DNA of 64,000 bases, taken from NCBI RefSeq assembly GCF_010731575.1, contig NZ_AP022617.1:2666001-2730000 (forward strand), given 5' to 3'. This DNA is from Mycolicibacterium monacense. Lineage in GTDB: Bacteria; Actinomycetota; Actinomycetes; Mycobacteriales; Mycobacteriaceae. Positions 21,143 through 29,406 of this stretch are shown here, in pieces (positions within the stretch are counted from its first letter, which is position 1; each line of letters starts with the position of its first letter). The position numbers were made by a program, and so were the translations under genes. The notes below the pieces were generated by a model, which saw only the letters and a program-made list of their open reading frames with translations, ran no database searches and was not told the origin of the DNA.

Positions 21143-21859
21143 GTGAGTCCTGACAGCAACTCCCGCGATCTGACGACGGTCGCTCAGGACTACCTCAAGA
21201 CCATCTGGACCGCGCAGGAGTGGTCGCACGAAAAAGTCAGCACGAAGTTGCTGGCCGAACGAATCGGCGTGTCGGCGTCCACCGCGTCGGAGTCGATCCG
21301 CAAACTCGCCGACCAGGGTCTGGTCAACCACGAGAAATACGGCGCGGTGACGCTGACCGATGCGGGCAGGCATGCGGCCCTGCAGATGGTGCGACGGCAC
21401 CGGCTGATGGAGACGTTCCTGGTCAACGAGCTGGGTTACAGCTGGGACGAGGTCCACGACGAGGCCGAGGTCCTCGAGCACGCGGTGTCGGATCTGATGC
21501 TGACGCGCATCGACGCCAAACTGGGCCACCCGACCCGCGATCCGCACGGCGATCCGATACCGGCCGCCGACGGGCGGGTGCCCACCCCGCCCGCGCGCCA
21601 GCTGTCGGAGTGCGAGGACGGCGACGCGGGCACGGTCGCCCGGATCTCCGACGCCGACCCGGAGATGCTGCGGTACTTCGACAGCGTCGGGATCAGCCTG
21701 GACTCACGACTGCGGGTGCTGGCCCGGCGCGACTTCGCCGGACTGATCACGGTCGCCGTAGACAGCCCCGAGAGCGCCGACGGCGGCGCCACCGACACCG
21801 AGACCACCGTCGATCTGGGCAGCCCCGCCGCCGAGGCGATCTGGGTCGTCGCGGGCTAG
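21143..21859 (+). CDS. DtxR/MntR family metal-dependent regulator (SirR-like)
   Basis: A 238-residue regulator whose N-terminal winged helix (AQDYLKTIWTAQEWSHEKVSTKLLAERIGVSASTASESI) and dimerisation helix region (VRRHRLMETFLVNELGYSWDEVHDEAEVLEHAVSD, containing the metal-binding histidines and glutamates) are characteristic of the DtxR/MntR family. A C-terminal SH3-like FeoA domain follows. It corresponds to Rv2788 (sirR/mntR), a manganese-responsive repressor. The plain MntR-like dimer region lacks the cysteine expected in IdeR's main metal site, which favours manganese. Convergent with the CBS gene. Confidence 0.88.
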   Translation: MSPDSNSRDLTTVAQDYLKTIWTAQEWSHEKVSTKLLAERIGVSASTASESIRKLADQGLVNHEKYGAVTLTDAGRHAALQMVRRHRLMETFLVNELGYSWDEVHDEAEVLEHAVSDLMLTRIDAKLGHPTRDPHGDPIPAADGRVPTPPARQLSECEDGDAGTVARISDADPEMLRYFDSVGISLDSRLRVLARRDFAGLITVAVDSPESADGGATDTETTVDLGSPAAEAIWVVAG

Positions 21860-21887
21860 TCGCGAGAACCCGGCGCGAAAGACGCGG

Positions 21888-22301
21888 TCAGCGAGGCAGA
21901 TCCGCGTCGGCGGCGTACACCCCGAGCAGGTCGCGGGCCGACACGATGCCGACCAACCTGTCGTCCTGCTCGACCAGCACGTGGCGGATGTAGCGATCCA
22001 TCATCCGCGTCGCCACGAAGTCCACCGTCGCGTCGCCTTCGCACCACACCAGGTTCGTGGTGGCCACCTCGTCGGCACGGACGGTGGCCGGGTCACGACC
22101 GGAGGCCACCACGCGGACGACGTCGCGCTCGGACACCAGTGCGGTGGGCCGATCGTCGTCCCCGATGAGGACGGCGCCCACCTCTTTGTCGATGATCGCC
22201 GTCGCCACGTCGGCCACCGTGGCGTCGGCGGGCACACGCACGACCGCGTCACCGGTGAGTGTCGAGACCTGAATCGAACCTGCGGAGGGAAGGTCAGTCA
22301 T
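21888..22301 (-). CDS. CBS-domain-pair protein
   Basis: The 137-residue protein consists almost wholly of two CBS domains: residues about 8-70 (VRVPADATVADVATAIIDKEVGAVLIGDDDRPTALVSERDVVR in pieces) and about 78-135 (MMDRYIRHVLVEQDDRLVGIVSARDLL). A CBS pair forms a Bateman module that binds adenine nucleotides or SAM and usually regulates a partner. No catalytic domain is attached. It sits 31 bases downstream of truB on the same strand. The partner is unknown. Confidence 0.88.
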   Translation of the reverse strand: MTDLPSAGSIQVSTLTGDAVVRVPADATVADVATAIIDKEVGAVLIGDDDRPTALVSERDVVRVVASGRDPATVRADEVATTNLVWCEGDATVDFVATRMMDRYIRHVLVEQDDRLVGIVSARDLLGVYAADADLPR

Positions 22302-22332
22302 GCCACCATGCTCGCATTGACGACCCCTGCCG

Positions 22333-23226
22333 CTAAAGGGTGGCCGGGCGGAGGACCACCACCGATTTCGTCCGTTGCGGTCCGTCCTCGAGCAGCGCGA
22401 GAACCGATCCGTCCGGCGCGGCGGCCGCGTAGACGCCGTCGATCCCCGCCGGCGCCAGCGCCCGCCCGTGCCGGGTGGACTCCGCCTCCGCGGGGGTCAG
22501 GTCGCGGTGCGGGAACGACAGCAGACACGCCTCGTCCAGCGAATGGCTCAGCCGCGGTTCGTCGGCCAGTGCATCCAGCGGGTACGCCTCGTCGAGCCCG
22601 AACCGTCCCACCCGGGTGCGGCGCAGCGCGGTCAAATGCCCGCCGACCCCGAGCGTGTCGCCGACATCACGGGCCAGAGCGCGGATGTAGGTGCCGCTGG
22701 AACAGTCCACCGCGACGTCAACGTCGACGAACCCGTCCACCCGGCGGATCGCGAGCACCTCGAAACGGTCGATGCGCACCCGCCGGGCCGCCAGTTCTAT
22801 CGTCTGCCCCTCCCGCGCGAGCTTGTAGGCGCGCTGGCCGCCCACCTTGATGGCACTGACCGCAGAGGGCACCTGGTCGATCTCCCCGCGCAGCGCTGCG
22901 ACCGCGTGTCCGATCTGCTCGTCGGTGATCCCGGTCGCCGGTGTGGTCTCGACGACGTCGCCTTCGGCGTCCTCGGTCGTCGTCGTCTGCCCGAGCCGGA
23001 TGGTCGCCTCGTAGGACTTGTCGGTCGCGGTGAGCAGCCCGAGCAGTTTGGTGGCGCGGTCGATGCCGACGACGAGCACCCCCGTGGCCATCGGGTCGAG
23101 CGTGCCCGCGTGACCGACCTTGCGGGTGCCGAAGATCCGCCGGCACCGGCCGACCACGTCGTGGCTGGTCATGCCTGCGGGTTTGTCGACGATGACGATG
23201 CCGCCGCCCACCCCCGCACCGCTCAC
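22333..23226 (-). CDS. truB: tRNA pseudouridine(55) synthase
   Basis: The 297-residue enzyme forms pseudouridine 55 in the T-loop of tRNAs. The catalytic aspartate D44 lies in [18 protein letters not shown], preceded by [13 protein letters not shown], with the YKLAREGQ and [15 protein letters not shown] motifs further on. The C-terminal part resembles a PUA-like extension. The start is GTG at 23226, overlapping the pptT stop by 4 bases, so translation is coupled to pptT. Confidence 0.97.
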   Translation of the reverse strand: MSGAGVGGGIVIVDKPAGMTSHDVVGRCRRIFGTRKVGHAGTLDPMATGVLVVGIDRATKLLGLLTATDKSYEATIRLGQTTTTEDAEGDVVETTPATGITDEQIGHAVAALRGEIDQVPSAVSAIKVGGQRAYKLAREGQTIELAARRVRIDRFEVLAIRRVDGFVDVDVAVDCSSGTYIRALARDVGDTLGVGGHLTALRRTRVGRFGLDEAYPLDALADEPRLSHSLDEACLLSFPHRDLTPAEAESTRHGRALAPAGIDGVYAAAAPDGSVLALLEDGPQRTKSVVVLRPATL

Positions 23227-23894
23227 AGCACGATCGCCGTCAGCGCCAGCCCGTCACGCACCGACCACCGGCCCTCCAGGGTGCTCAGCGGCGGACCGGA
23301 TTCGGCGGCCGGATCGACGAGCACCTTGGAGACGAACCGTCCGGTCTGCCCGGACCCGTCGACGTCGAAGGTGATGTGGGCATCCTCGAAGCCGAGCCAT
23401 CGATGCGTCAGCGGGAACCAGGCCTTGTAGGTGGCCTCCTTGGCGCAGAACAGGATCCGGTCCCAGTGCAGGCCGCCGGGCAGCGCCGCCAGTGCGCTGC
23501 GCTCGGCGGGCAGGCTGATCGCGTCGAGGACACCCTTGGGCAACACGCCGTGCGGTTCGGCGTCGATCCCGATCGAGCGCGCGTCACCGCGGCGGGCGAC
23601 GGCGGCACCGCGAAAGCCCTCGCAATGGGTGAGGCTGCCCACCACCCCGTCGGGCCAACACGGTTCGCCCTTGTCTCCCTTGAGAATCGGCACCGGAGGG
23701 AGGCCGAGTTCGCCGAGCGCTTCGCGCGCGCAGAACCGTACGGTCACGAACTCGTTGCGGCGCTTGGCGACCGAGCGCGCGATCAACGGTTCCTCTTCGG
23801 GCAGCGGCGCGATGTCGGGCGGATCGTCGTAGCGTTCAGCGGAGACGGCCTTGTCCCCCAACACCTCCGGCAGCAGCGTCACCTGCGGGCTCAT
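23223..23894 (-). CDS. pptT: 4'-phosphopantetheinyl transferase PptT
   Basis: The 223-residue Sfp-type enzyme loads phosphopantetheine from CoA onto carrier proteins of mycolic-acid-related polyketide synthases and of siderophore synthetases. Magnesium and CoA ligands are visible: D111 and E113 in GIDAEPH, and K152/E153/K157 in [11 protein letters not shown]. The length is close to that of M. tuberculosis PptT. ATG at 23894 overlaps the metallophosphoesterase stop by 4 bases, forming a coupled operon metallophosphoesterase-pptT-truB. PptT is an essential enzyme and drug target in M. tuberculosis. Confidence 0.96.
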   Translation of the reverse strand: MSPQVTLLPEVLGDKAVSAERYDDPPDIAPLPEEEPLIARSVAKRRNEFVTVRFCAREALGELGLPPVPILKGDKGEPCWPDGVVGSLTHCEGFRGAAVARRGDARSIGIDAEPHGVLPKGVLDAISLPAERSALAALPGGLHWDRILFCAKEATYKAWFPLTHRWLGFEDAHITFDVDGSGQTGRFVSKVLVDPAAESGPPLSTLEGRWSVRDGLALTAIVL

Positions 23895-24853
23895 CCGCGC
23901 CTCGCCCTGATCCGCTCCTGCATCTTCGCGGCGTTCTCCCGCATCTCCTGGGTGATCTGGAAGTGGCCGCCGAATTCGTTGAGGTAGCCGGTCGGGTACC
24001 TCGGCTCGGGCAGGATCTGGCGCAGCCATCGATACGGCTTGCGGCGCCGCCATTCTCGCGGATAGCCGACCGACACCTCTTCGAAGCGCACGTCGTCGTA
24101 CCAGGTGGTGCGCGGAATGTGCAGATGGCCGTACACCGAACACGACGCGTTGTACCGGGTGTGCCAGTCCGCGGTCGCCGTCGTACCGCACCACAGCGAG
24201 AACTCCGGGTAGAACATCGCCTCACAGGGTTCGCGCACCATCGGGAAGTGGTTCACCTGGATCGTCGGCGTCATCCAGTCGAGATCCTCGAGACGCTTGC
24301 GGGTGAAGTCGACCCGGTCGCGGCACCAGGCGTCCCGGGTGGCGTAGGGCTCGGCGGACAGCAGGAACTCGTCGGTGCCGACGACGTTGCGTTCGCGGGC
24401 CAGGGCCAGCCCCTCGGCCTTGGACGCGGTGCCCGGCGGCAAAAAGCTGTAGTCGTACAGCAGGAACATCGGCACGATCGTGGCGGGACCACCCTCCTCG
24501 GTCCACACCGGGAAGGGGTGCTCCGGGGTCACGATGCCCATCTCGTCACACATCGTGACCAGGTAGTCGTAGCGCGAGCGGCCGAAGATCTGCATCGGAT
24601 CCTTGCTCGTCGTCCACAGCTCGTGGTTTCCCGGCACCCAGATCACCTTCGCGAAACGCTTCCGCAGCAGGTCCAGCGCCCAGCGGATCTCGTCGGTGCG
24701 CTCCCCGACGTCACCGGCGACGATCAGCCAGTCGTCCGGGGAGGAGGGATAGAGCGACTCGGTGACCGGCTTGTTCCCGGTGTGACCCGTGTGCAGGTCG
24801 CTGATCGCCCACAGCACCGGTCGCCGGTCGCGGGAGTTCTGGTGAGTCGCCAC
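23891..24853 (-). CDS. Metallophosphoesterase (Rv2795c-like, PptH candidate)
   Basis: A 320-residue calcineurin-type phosphoesterase with the complete metal-binding set: DLHTGH, GDVGER, GNHELW, VNHFP and GHLH. The position directly upstream of pptT, with a 4-base overlap, matches Rv2795c. That protein is reported as a phosphopantetheine hydrolase (PptH) acting opposite to PptT, so the two may set carrier-protein status together. GTG at 24853 was chosen because a TAGGCT -10 box lies 8 bases upstream; longer starts would run into the promoter region. Confidence 0.9.
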   Translation of the reverse strand: MATHQNSRDRRPVLWAISDLHTGHTGNKPVTESLYPSSPDDWLIVAGDVGERTDEIRWALDLLRKRFAKVIWVPGNHELWTTSKDPMQIFGRSRYDYLVTMCDEMGIVTPEHPFPVWTEEGGPATIVPMFLLYDYSFLPPGTASKAEGLALARERNVVGTDEFLLSAEPYATRDAWCRDRVDFTRKRLEDLDWMTPTIQVNHFPMVREPCEAMFYPEFSLWCGTTATADWHTRYNASCSVYGHLHIPRTTWYDDVRFEEVSVGYPREWRRRKPYRWLRQILPEPRYPTGYLNEFGGHFQITQEMRENAAKMQERIRARRG

Positions 24854-24861
24854 AGCCCACC

Positions 24862-24867
24862 AGCCTA
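24862..24867 (-). promoter_or_regulatory. Putative -10 box for the phosphoesterase-pptT-truB operon
   Basis: TAGGCT on the minus strand lies 8 bases before the GTG at 24853; a leaderless mRNA is inferred. Confidence 0.4.
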
Positions 24868-24899
24868 CTGATCCGCCGCCGACCGCCGACCCGAGCAAC

Positions 24900-24913
24900 T
24901 AGAACGTGTTCTC
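24900..24913. promoter_or_regulatory. KstR-like operator
   Basis: TAGAACGTGTTCTC matches the KstR consensus TNNAACNNGTTNNA at every defined base except the last (C for A). It extends to the left as AACTAGAAC. KstR is the TetR repressor of cholesterol catabolism genes. The site lies between the divergent phosphoesterase and DUF3558-like genes, just upstream of a -35/-10 pair for the latter. Confidence 0.5.
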
Positions 24914-24921
24914 ATTCCCGG

Positions 24922-24950
24922 TTCTGCGCGAGAGTGCGGACGGTTACACT
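24922..24950 (+). promoter_or_regulatory. Putative promoter for the exported protein gene
   Basis: TTCTGC (24922-24927) and TACACT (24945-24950) are separated by 17 bases and lie 56 bases before the ATG, which has its own AGGGGG ribosome-binding site. Confidence 0.4.
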
Positions 24951-25006
24951 CCCCTTCCAGGGTCGGATCACGACGGCGGCGCTCCGCCAGAATCACAGGG
25001 GGTGAC

Positions 25007-25588
25007 ATGGCCGCCAAGCTGAGAGTGCTCTCGGCGTTGTGTGCGCTGTTCGCGGCGGTCATGGTGGTGATCGCGACCAACCCGACGGGTGAATCGGCCA
25101 CCGGCCGGGTCGACCTGCGCTCGACGTTCCTGCCGCTGACCGGATCGACGACCATCAAGTACCCGGTGGTCGAAACCGTCGACCCGTCACCGTTCGACCC
25201 GTGCCGCGACATCCCGTTCGACGTCGTCCAGCGGGCCGGCCTGGCCTACACGCCGCCTGCCCCGGAGGACGCGCTGCGCTGCAAGTACGACGCGGGCAAC
25301 TACCAGATGACCATCGAGGCATTCGTCTGGCGGACCTACGAGGAGACCCTGCCGCCCGACGCCGTCCAACTCGACATCGCCGGTCACCGGGCCGCGCAGT
25401 ACTGGATCATGAAGCCCACCGACTGGAACAACCGGTGGTGGACCACCTGCGCGGTCGCGTTCGACACCAGCTACGGCGTCATCCAGCAGGTGCTGTTCTA
25501 CTCGCCGATCTACTCGCAGCCCGACGTCGACTGCATGCAGACCAACCTGCAGAAGGCGCACGAACTGGCGCCGCACTACATCTACTGA
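25007..25588 (+). CDS. Exported DUF3558-like protein (Rv2799 homologue)
   Basis: The 193-residue protein begins with a single hydrophobic segment (about residues 5-24, LRVLSALCALFAAVMVVIA) that acts as a signal peptide or membrane anchor; no lipobox cysteine is present. The mature part has the DPCRDIPFDVVQRAGL motif seen in mycobacterial DUF3558 proteins, plus three further cysteines that could pair outside the cell. ATG at 25007 follows a strong AGGGGG ribosome-binding site. It is followed after 47 bases by a CocE-type hydrolase. The function is unknown. Confidence 0.82.
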   Translation: MAAKLRVLSALCALFAAVMVVIATNPTGESATGRVDLRSTFLPLTGSTTIKYPVVETVDPSPFDPCRDIPFDVVQRAGLAYTPPAPEDALRCKYDAGNYQMTIEAFVWRTYEETLPPDAVQLDIAGHRAAQYWIMKPTDWNNRWWTTCAVAFDTSYGVIQQVLFYSPIYSQPDVDCMQTNLQKAHELAPHYIY

Positions 25589-25622
25589 CACATCTACCGA
25601 AGGGCGGTCGGGCCCCGCTGAC

Positions 25623-25628
25623 TACCCT
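25623..25628 (+). promoter_or_regulatory. Putative -10 box for the CocE-type hydrolase (leaderless)
   Basis: TACCCT lies 7 bases before ATG 25636, with no ribosome-binding site between them. Confidence 0.45.
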
Positions 25629-25635
25629 TGGCCGG

Positions 25636-27291
25636 ATGACGTCAACCGGTCCCGCGGTATTGCGCCGTTCCGTCGGCAACGCAATCAGCCGGCTGCTCTC
25701 CGTCCCCTCGCACACCAGTGGTTTCGCCGTCGAGCGCGGGGTGCGGGTGCCGATGCGCGACGGTGTCGACCTGATCGCCGACCACTACATCCCGGACACC
25801 CCGACCGCGTCGGGCACGTTGCTGGTGCGCGGACCGTACGGTCGCGGCTGGCCGTTCTCCCTGCTGTTCGCGGTCGTCTACGCGACGCGCGGGTACCACG
25901 TGGTGGTGCAGAGCGTGCGAGGCACATTCGGCTCCGGTGGCGAGTTCACCCCGATGGTCCACGAGAAGGACGACGGCGCCGACACGGCGGCCTGGCTGCG
26001 TGAACAACCCTGGTTCACCGGGTCTTTCGCCACCGTCGGGCTGTCCTACCTCGGGTTCACCCAGTGGGCGCTGCTCACCGACCCCCCGCCCGAACTCAAG
26101 GCCGCCGTGATCGCGGTCGGACCGCACGACTTCCGCGCGTCGTCGTGGGGCACCGGGTCGTTCTCGCTCAACGACTTCCTGGGCTGGAGCGACATGGTCG
26201 CCCGTCAGGAGGACACCCGGGGAATCGCGGCCCTGATCCGGCAGGTGCGGGCGCGCCGGGCACTGGCCCGCGCGACCGCCGACCTTCCGCTCGGTGCGGC
26301 CGGACGCCGACTCCTCGGCGACGGGGCGCACTGGTACGAGTCGTGGATCGAACAGGCCGACGACGCCGCGTTCTGGGACGAGTTGCGCGCCAACGAGGCG
26401 CTCGACCGCGTCGACATCCCGATCCTGCTGTTCGGCGGCTGGCAGGACCTGTTCCTCGAGCAGACCCTGCACCAGTACACCCATCTGCGGGGCCGGGGTG
26501 TGCCCGCCGCGCTGACCGTCGGGGCGTGGACGCATACGCAGCTGATGACGAAAGGCGCCCCCACGGTGGTGCGTGAGACGCTGGACTGGCTGGGCACCCA
26601 CCTGGGCGGCGGCCCGGAATCCGGGCGCGCGCCGGTGCGCATCGAGATCAACAACGACGGGTGGCACGACCTCGCGGACTGGCCGCCGCCGATGCCCGAG
26701 TACGTGCTGTTCCTGCGCACCACCGGCCAATTGTCCGCGGCGCCACCGGATCCGACCGCACCGCCGTCGGTGTTCACCTTCGATCCGACCGACCCCACCC
26801 CGACCGTCGGCGGTCGGCTGCTGTCCCCGCAGGGCGGCTACCGCGCCGACCGGCGGCTGGCCGAACGCGATGACGTGCTCGCCTTCACCGGCGACCCGCT
26901 GCCCGCGGACCTCTACGTGGTGGGAACGCCCGTGGTCGAACTCGCGCACTCGTGCGACAACCCGCACCGCGATCTGTTCGTCCGCCTGTCCGAGGTGGAC
27001 CGGAAAGGCCGCTCCCGCAACGTCACCGACGGGTTCCGGCGCCTGACGGGTGAGGACGGCACCGTGCGGCTCGAACTCGACGCGGTGGCCCACCGCTTCC
27101 GCGCGGGCTCGCGCCTGCGAGTCCTGGTCGCCGGCGGCTCGCATCCGCGGTTCGCCCGCAATCTCGGGACAGGTGAACCGCCGATCAGCGGGAGTACGAC
27201 GGTCCCGGCCACCCACACGGTGCACCACGGGCGGGGCGGGGTGTCACGTCTGCTGCTGCCCGCGGGCCCGCAGCCCCCGTCAGCCCACTGA
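25636..27291 (+). CDS. CocE/NonD family hydrolase (X-Pro dipeptidyl-peptidase fold)
   Basis: A 551-residue serine hydrolase of the CocE/X-Pro dipeptidyl-peptidase S15 superfamily. The nucleophile is S137 in GLSYLG (GxSYxG). An aspartate follows in the FGGWQDLFLEQ segment and the histidine lies in GGSHPRFARNLGTGE. The C-terminal third is the jelly-roll domain typical of the family. No signal peptide is seen. It matches Rv2800. The substrate is unknown; relatives cleave esters or amides with bulky acyl groups. Its end overlaps the convergent DUF1802 gene by 12 bases. Confidence 0.92.
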   Translation: MTSTGPAVLRRSVGNAISRLLSVPSHTSGFAVERGVRVPMRDGVDLIADHYIPDTPTASGTLLVRGPYGRGWPFSLLFAVVYATRGYHVVVQSVRGTFGSGGEFTPMVHEKDDGADTAAWLREQPWFTGSFATVGLSYLGFTQWALLTDPPPELKAAVIAVGPHDFRASSWGTGSFSLNDFLGWSDMVARQEDTRGIAALIRQVRARRALARATADLPLGAAGRRLLGDGAHWYESWIEQADDAAFWDELRANEALDRVDIPILLFGGWQDLFLEQTLHQYTHLRGRGVPAALTVGAWTHTQLMTKGAPTVVRETLDWLGTHLGGGPESGRAPVRIEINNDGWHDLADWPPPMPEYVLFLRTTGQLSAAPPDPTAPPSVFTFDPTDPTPTVGGRLLSPQGGYRADRRLAERDDVLAFTGDPLPADLYVVGTPVVELAHSCDNPHRDLFVRLSEVDRKGRSRNVTDGFRRLTGEDGTVRLELDAVAHRFRAGSRLRVLVAGGSHPRFARNLGTGEPPISGSTTVPATHTVHHGRGGVSRLLLPAGPQPPSAH

Positions 27292-27828
27292 GCGGCGCAC
27301 CGACTCGGCGATCGCGGCGAGCGTCGCGTCGTCGTGCACGGGCGGCTCCCACGCCGGGTGCACCGGCAGGTCCACCCAGCTGGTGCAGCCGCCGAATTGC
27401 GGGGTGCGTTCGATGCGCACCGGCTCGGCCAGCGGGCTGACCTGGACCACCAGCACCGTCAGCCGGTGCTTCGGCCGGAAATCGAGACGGTCGGCCTGCA
27501 CCGACTCGGCGGTCCAGATGTGCATCGGCTCGAGTTCGCCGACGGCCTCGGGGCGGTTGACCTCGACTGCGGCGACGACTCTGGCGCCGGCGCGCAGCGT
27601 CAACGCCTCCTCGGTGCTGTCGGCGGCGGCCCGGTCGAGGAGGTCGCGGTGTTCGGCGCGCACCCGTTCGGCGTGACTGTGGGCGACCGTCGGGAACAAG
27701 ACGAATCGGTCGGCATCCACCCGGAACCGCTTCTCACCGATGCCGCCCTTGCGCAGCAGCACGGTCTGCCTGCCGTCGAGCATCGCGTGCACGGCGGCGC
27801 TCCACTCCTTGAGCGCCGGGGTGCTCAC
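27280..27828 (-). CDS. DUF1802 family protein
   Basis: The 182-residue protein matches the DUF1802 family by its opening ALKEWSAAVHAMLDGRQTVLLRKGGIGE, followed by FRVDADRFVLFPTVAHSHAERV and by RHRLTVLVVQVSPLAEPVRI. No catalytic motif, signal or membrane segment is evident. The start is GTG at 27828, overlapping the upstream DUF2277 gene by 4 bases, so the two are translated together. The function is unknown. Confidence 0.85.
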   Translation of the reverse strand: MSTPALKEWSAAVHAMLDGRQTVLLRKGGIGEKRFRVDADRFVLFPTVAHSHAERVRAEHRDLLDRAAADSTEEALTLRAGARVVAAVEVNRPEAVGELEPMHIWTAESVQADRLDFRPKHRLTVLVVQVSPLAEPVRIERTPQFGGCTSWVDLPVHPAWEPPVHDDATLAAIAESVRRSVG

Positions 27829-28118
27829 GCCTGCGCACGCGAGGAGCGATCGAGCCCTGGGTTGAGCCGTGCGCGCACCTCGGGGCGGCGCAGCGGCGGC
27901 ACGCTCTTGGGCGGCTGGCGGCGTGGGGGCAGCCGCGACAGCAGCCGCGTCGTCGTCGCGGTGACCTCGGCGACCGCCGTCTCGAACGCCTCGGCGTTGG
28001 CGGCCGTGGGACGCGTGACCCCGCTGACCTTCCGGACGTACTGCCGGGCCGCCGCCTCGATCTCCTCAGCCGTCGCCGCCGGCTCCAGGCCGCGCAGCTC
28101 GGTGATGTTTCGGCACAT
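27825..28118 (-). CDS. DUF2277 family small protein
   Basis: A 97-residue protein. The opening MCRNITELRGLEP and the segment EEIEAAARQYVRKVSG are typical of DUF2277. ATG at 28118 is chosen over an upstream GTG (28127) because the family starts with MCRNI. The C-terminal part is arginine- and proline-rich. Small size and basic tail suggest nucleic-acid contact, but no function is known. It is coupled to the DUF1802 gene by a 4-base overlap and is divergent from the enoyl-CoA hydratase. Confidence 0.85.
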   Translation of the reverse strand: MCRNITELRGLEPAATAEEIEAAARQYVRKVSGVTRPTAANAEAFETAVAEVTATTTRLLSRLPPRRQPPKSVPPLRRPEVRARLNPGLDRSSRAQA

Positions 28119-28142
28119 GACAGCCACGATAGGCGCGGCGGC

Positions 28143-28148
28143 TACCGT
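28143..28148 (+). promoter_or_regulatory. Putative -10 box for the enoyl-CoA hydratase (leaderless)
   Basis: TACCGT lies 8 bases before ATG 28157. Confidence 0.4.
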
Positions 28149-28156
28149 CTAGCACC

Positions 28157-28924
28157 ATGAGTAACGCTGACACCCCTGACGTCCTGGCGATCGAGACCAC
28201 CGATCGGGTCCGCACCCTGACACTGAACCGGCCGCAGGCCCGCAATGCGTTGTCCAAGGCACTGCGGGAGGCGTTCTTCACCGCATTGCGGAATGCGGAG
28301 TACGACGACGACGTCGACGTGGTGATCGTGACCGGCGCGGACCCGGTGTTCTGCGCGGGCCTGGACCTCAAGGAACTCGGCGACCAGACCCAGTTGCCGG
28401 ACATCTCCCCGAAGTGGCCGTCGATGACCAAACCGGTCATCGGCGCGATCAACGGTGCGGCGGTGACCGGCGGGCTGGAACTCGCGCTGTACTGCGACAT
28501 CCTGATCGCCTCGGAGCAGGCCCGCTTCGCCGACACCCACGCCCGGGTCGGCCTGCTGCCGACCTGGGGCCTCTCGGTGCGCCTGCCGCAGAAGGTGGGC
28601 GTCGGCATGGCCCGGCGGATGAGCCTGACCGGGGACTACCTGTCGGCGACCGACGCGTTGCGGGCCGGCCTGGTCACCGAGGTCGTCCCCCACGCCGAAC
28701 TGCTGCCCACCGCGCGAACGATCGCCGCGTCCATCGTCGGCAACAACCAGCGTGCGGTGCGCTCGCTGCTGGAGTCCTACCACCGCATCGACGAGTCCCA
28801 GACCGCGGGCGCGTTGTGGCTGGAGGCCGACGCCGCGCGCCGGTGGATGGCGTCGGCCACCGGCGACGACATCGCCGCCAACCGCGCCGCGGTGTTGGAG
28901 CGGGGCCGCGCCCAGGTGCGCTGA
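28157..28924 (+). CDS. Enoyl-CoA hydratase/isomerase family protein (EchA16-like)
   Basis: The 255-residue crotonase-fold protein shows the oxyanion-hole strands VFCAGLDLKEL and GAINGAAVTGGLELALYCDI. Of the two catalytic glutamates of classical hydratases, the first is present (E108), but the second position (normally PE) reads T127-H128. Simple hydration of enoyl-CoA is therefore doubtful, and an isomerase, hydrolase or lyase reaction is possible. It resembles Rv2831. It stands alone on the plus strand, convergent with the MerR gene after 13 bases. Confidence 0.88.
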   Translation: MSNADTPDVLAIETTDRVRTLTLNRPQARNALSKALREAFFTALRNAEYDDDVDVVIVTGADPVFCAGLDLKELGDQTQLPDISPKWPSMTKPVIGAINGAAVTGGLELALYCDILIASEQARFADTHARVGLLPTWGLSVRLPQKVGVGMARRMSLTGDYLSATDALRAGLVTEVVPHAELLPTARTIAASIVGNNQRAVRSLLESYHRIDESQTAGALWLEADAARRWMASATGDDIAANRAAVLERGRAQVR

Positions 28925-28937
28925 CCCGGCGGGCCCC

Positions 28938-29360
28938 CTAGGTGTGTTCGGCCGCGAGCTCCTCGACGCTCATCCCGTCGACGAGACGGTCCAGCGCGCC
29001 GATCATCGTCGGACATTCCCGGGCGGGGTGGTCGGTCGGGCATCCCAGCGCATTCGTGAGGAACCGTTGGGCCCCTTGCGCCCTGGCGATCACCCGGTCC
29101 AGCTCGGCGATCTGCTCGCGCACCGTCTCCCGCCACTGCTCACTCGGTGCGTCGAGCACCGCCACCGCGGTGTCGAGCGGCAGACCGAGCCCGTGCACGA
29201 TCTTGAGCAACGCGAGCCTGCGCAGCTCGTCGGGCCCGTACATCCGCCGTCCCGACCGCCGCCCCTGCGGGCGGACCAGACCCCGGTCGTCGTAGTAGCG
29301 CAACGCCGACGTCGTCATCCCCAGGCGGGCGGCCGCCTCGCCGATCGGAATCGCCTCCAT
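28938..29360 (-). CDS. MerR family regulator
   Basis: The 140-residue protein starts with the MerR winged helix (IPIGEAAARLGMTTSALRYYDDRGLVRPQGR, RMYGPDELRRLALLKI), followed by the dimerising helix (EQIAELDRVIARAQGAQRFL). The C-terminal effector region has two cysteines (CPTDHP and ECPTM), possible metal or redox ligands as in SoxR/CueR-type proteins, but no recognised motif. ATG at 29360. It diverges from a methyltransferase gene across 46 bases holding an inverted repeat, so it probably controls that gene. Confidence 0.9.
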   Translation of the reverse strand: MEAIPIGEAAARLGMTTSALRYYDDRGLVRPQGRRSGRRMYGPDELRRLALLKIVHGLGLPLDTAVAVLDAPSEQWRETVREQIAELDRVIARAQGAQRFLTNALGCPTDHPARECPTMIGALDRLVDGMSVEELAAEHT

Positions 29361-29373
29361 CGGGCCATTTGAC

Positions 29374-29389
29374 TTCAACCGGACTTGAA
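29374..29389. promoter_or_regulatory. Candidate MerR operator
   Basis: TTCAA-CCGGAC-TTGAA is a perfect 5-base-pair inverted repeat centred between the divergent merR-like and methyltransferase starts. It is the symmetric site expected inside an elongated MerR-type promoter. Confidence 0.5.
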
Positions 29390-29406
29390 CCGGCAAGGTC
29401 GATCAC

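Noticed and set aside
24900..24913. LexA reading of the AGAACGTGTTCT palindrome
   Set aside because: Only two bases separate GAAC and GTTC, whereas a mycobacterial SOS box needs four; the spacing fits KstR.
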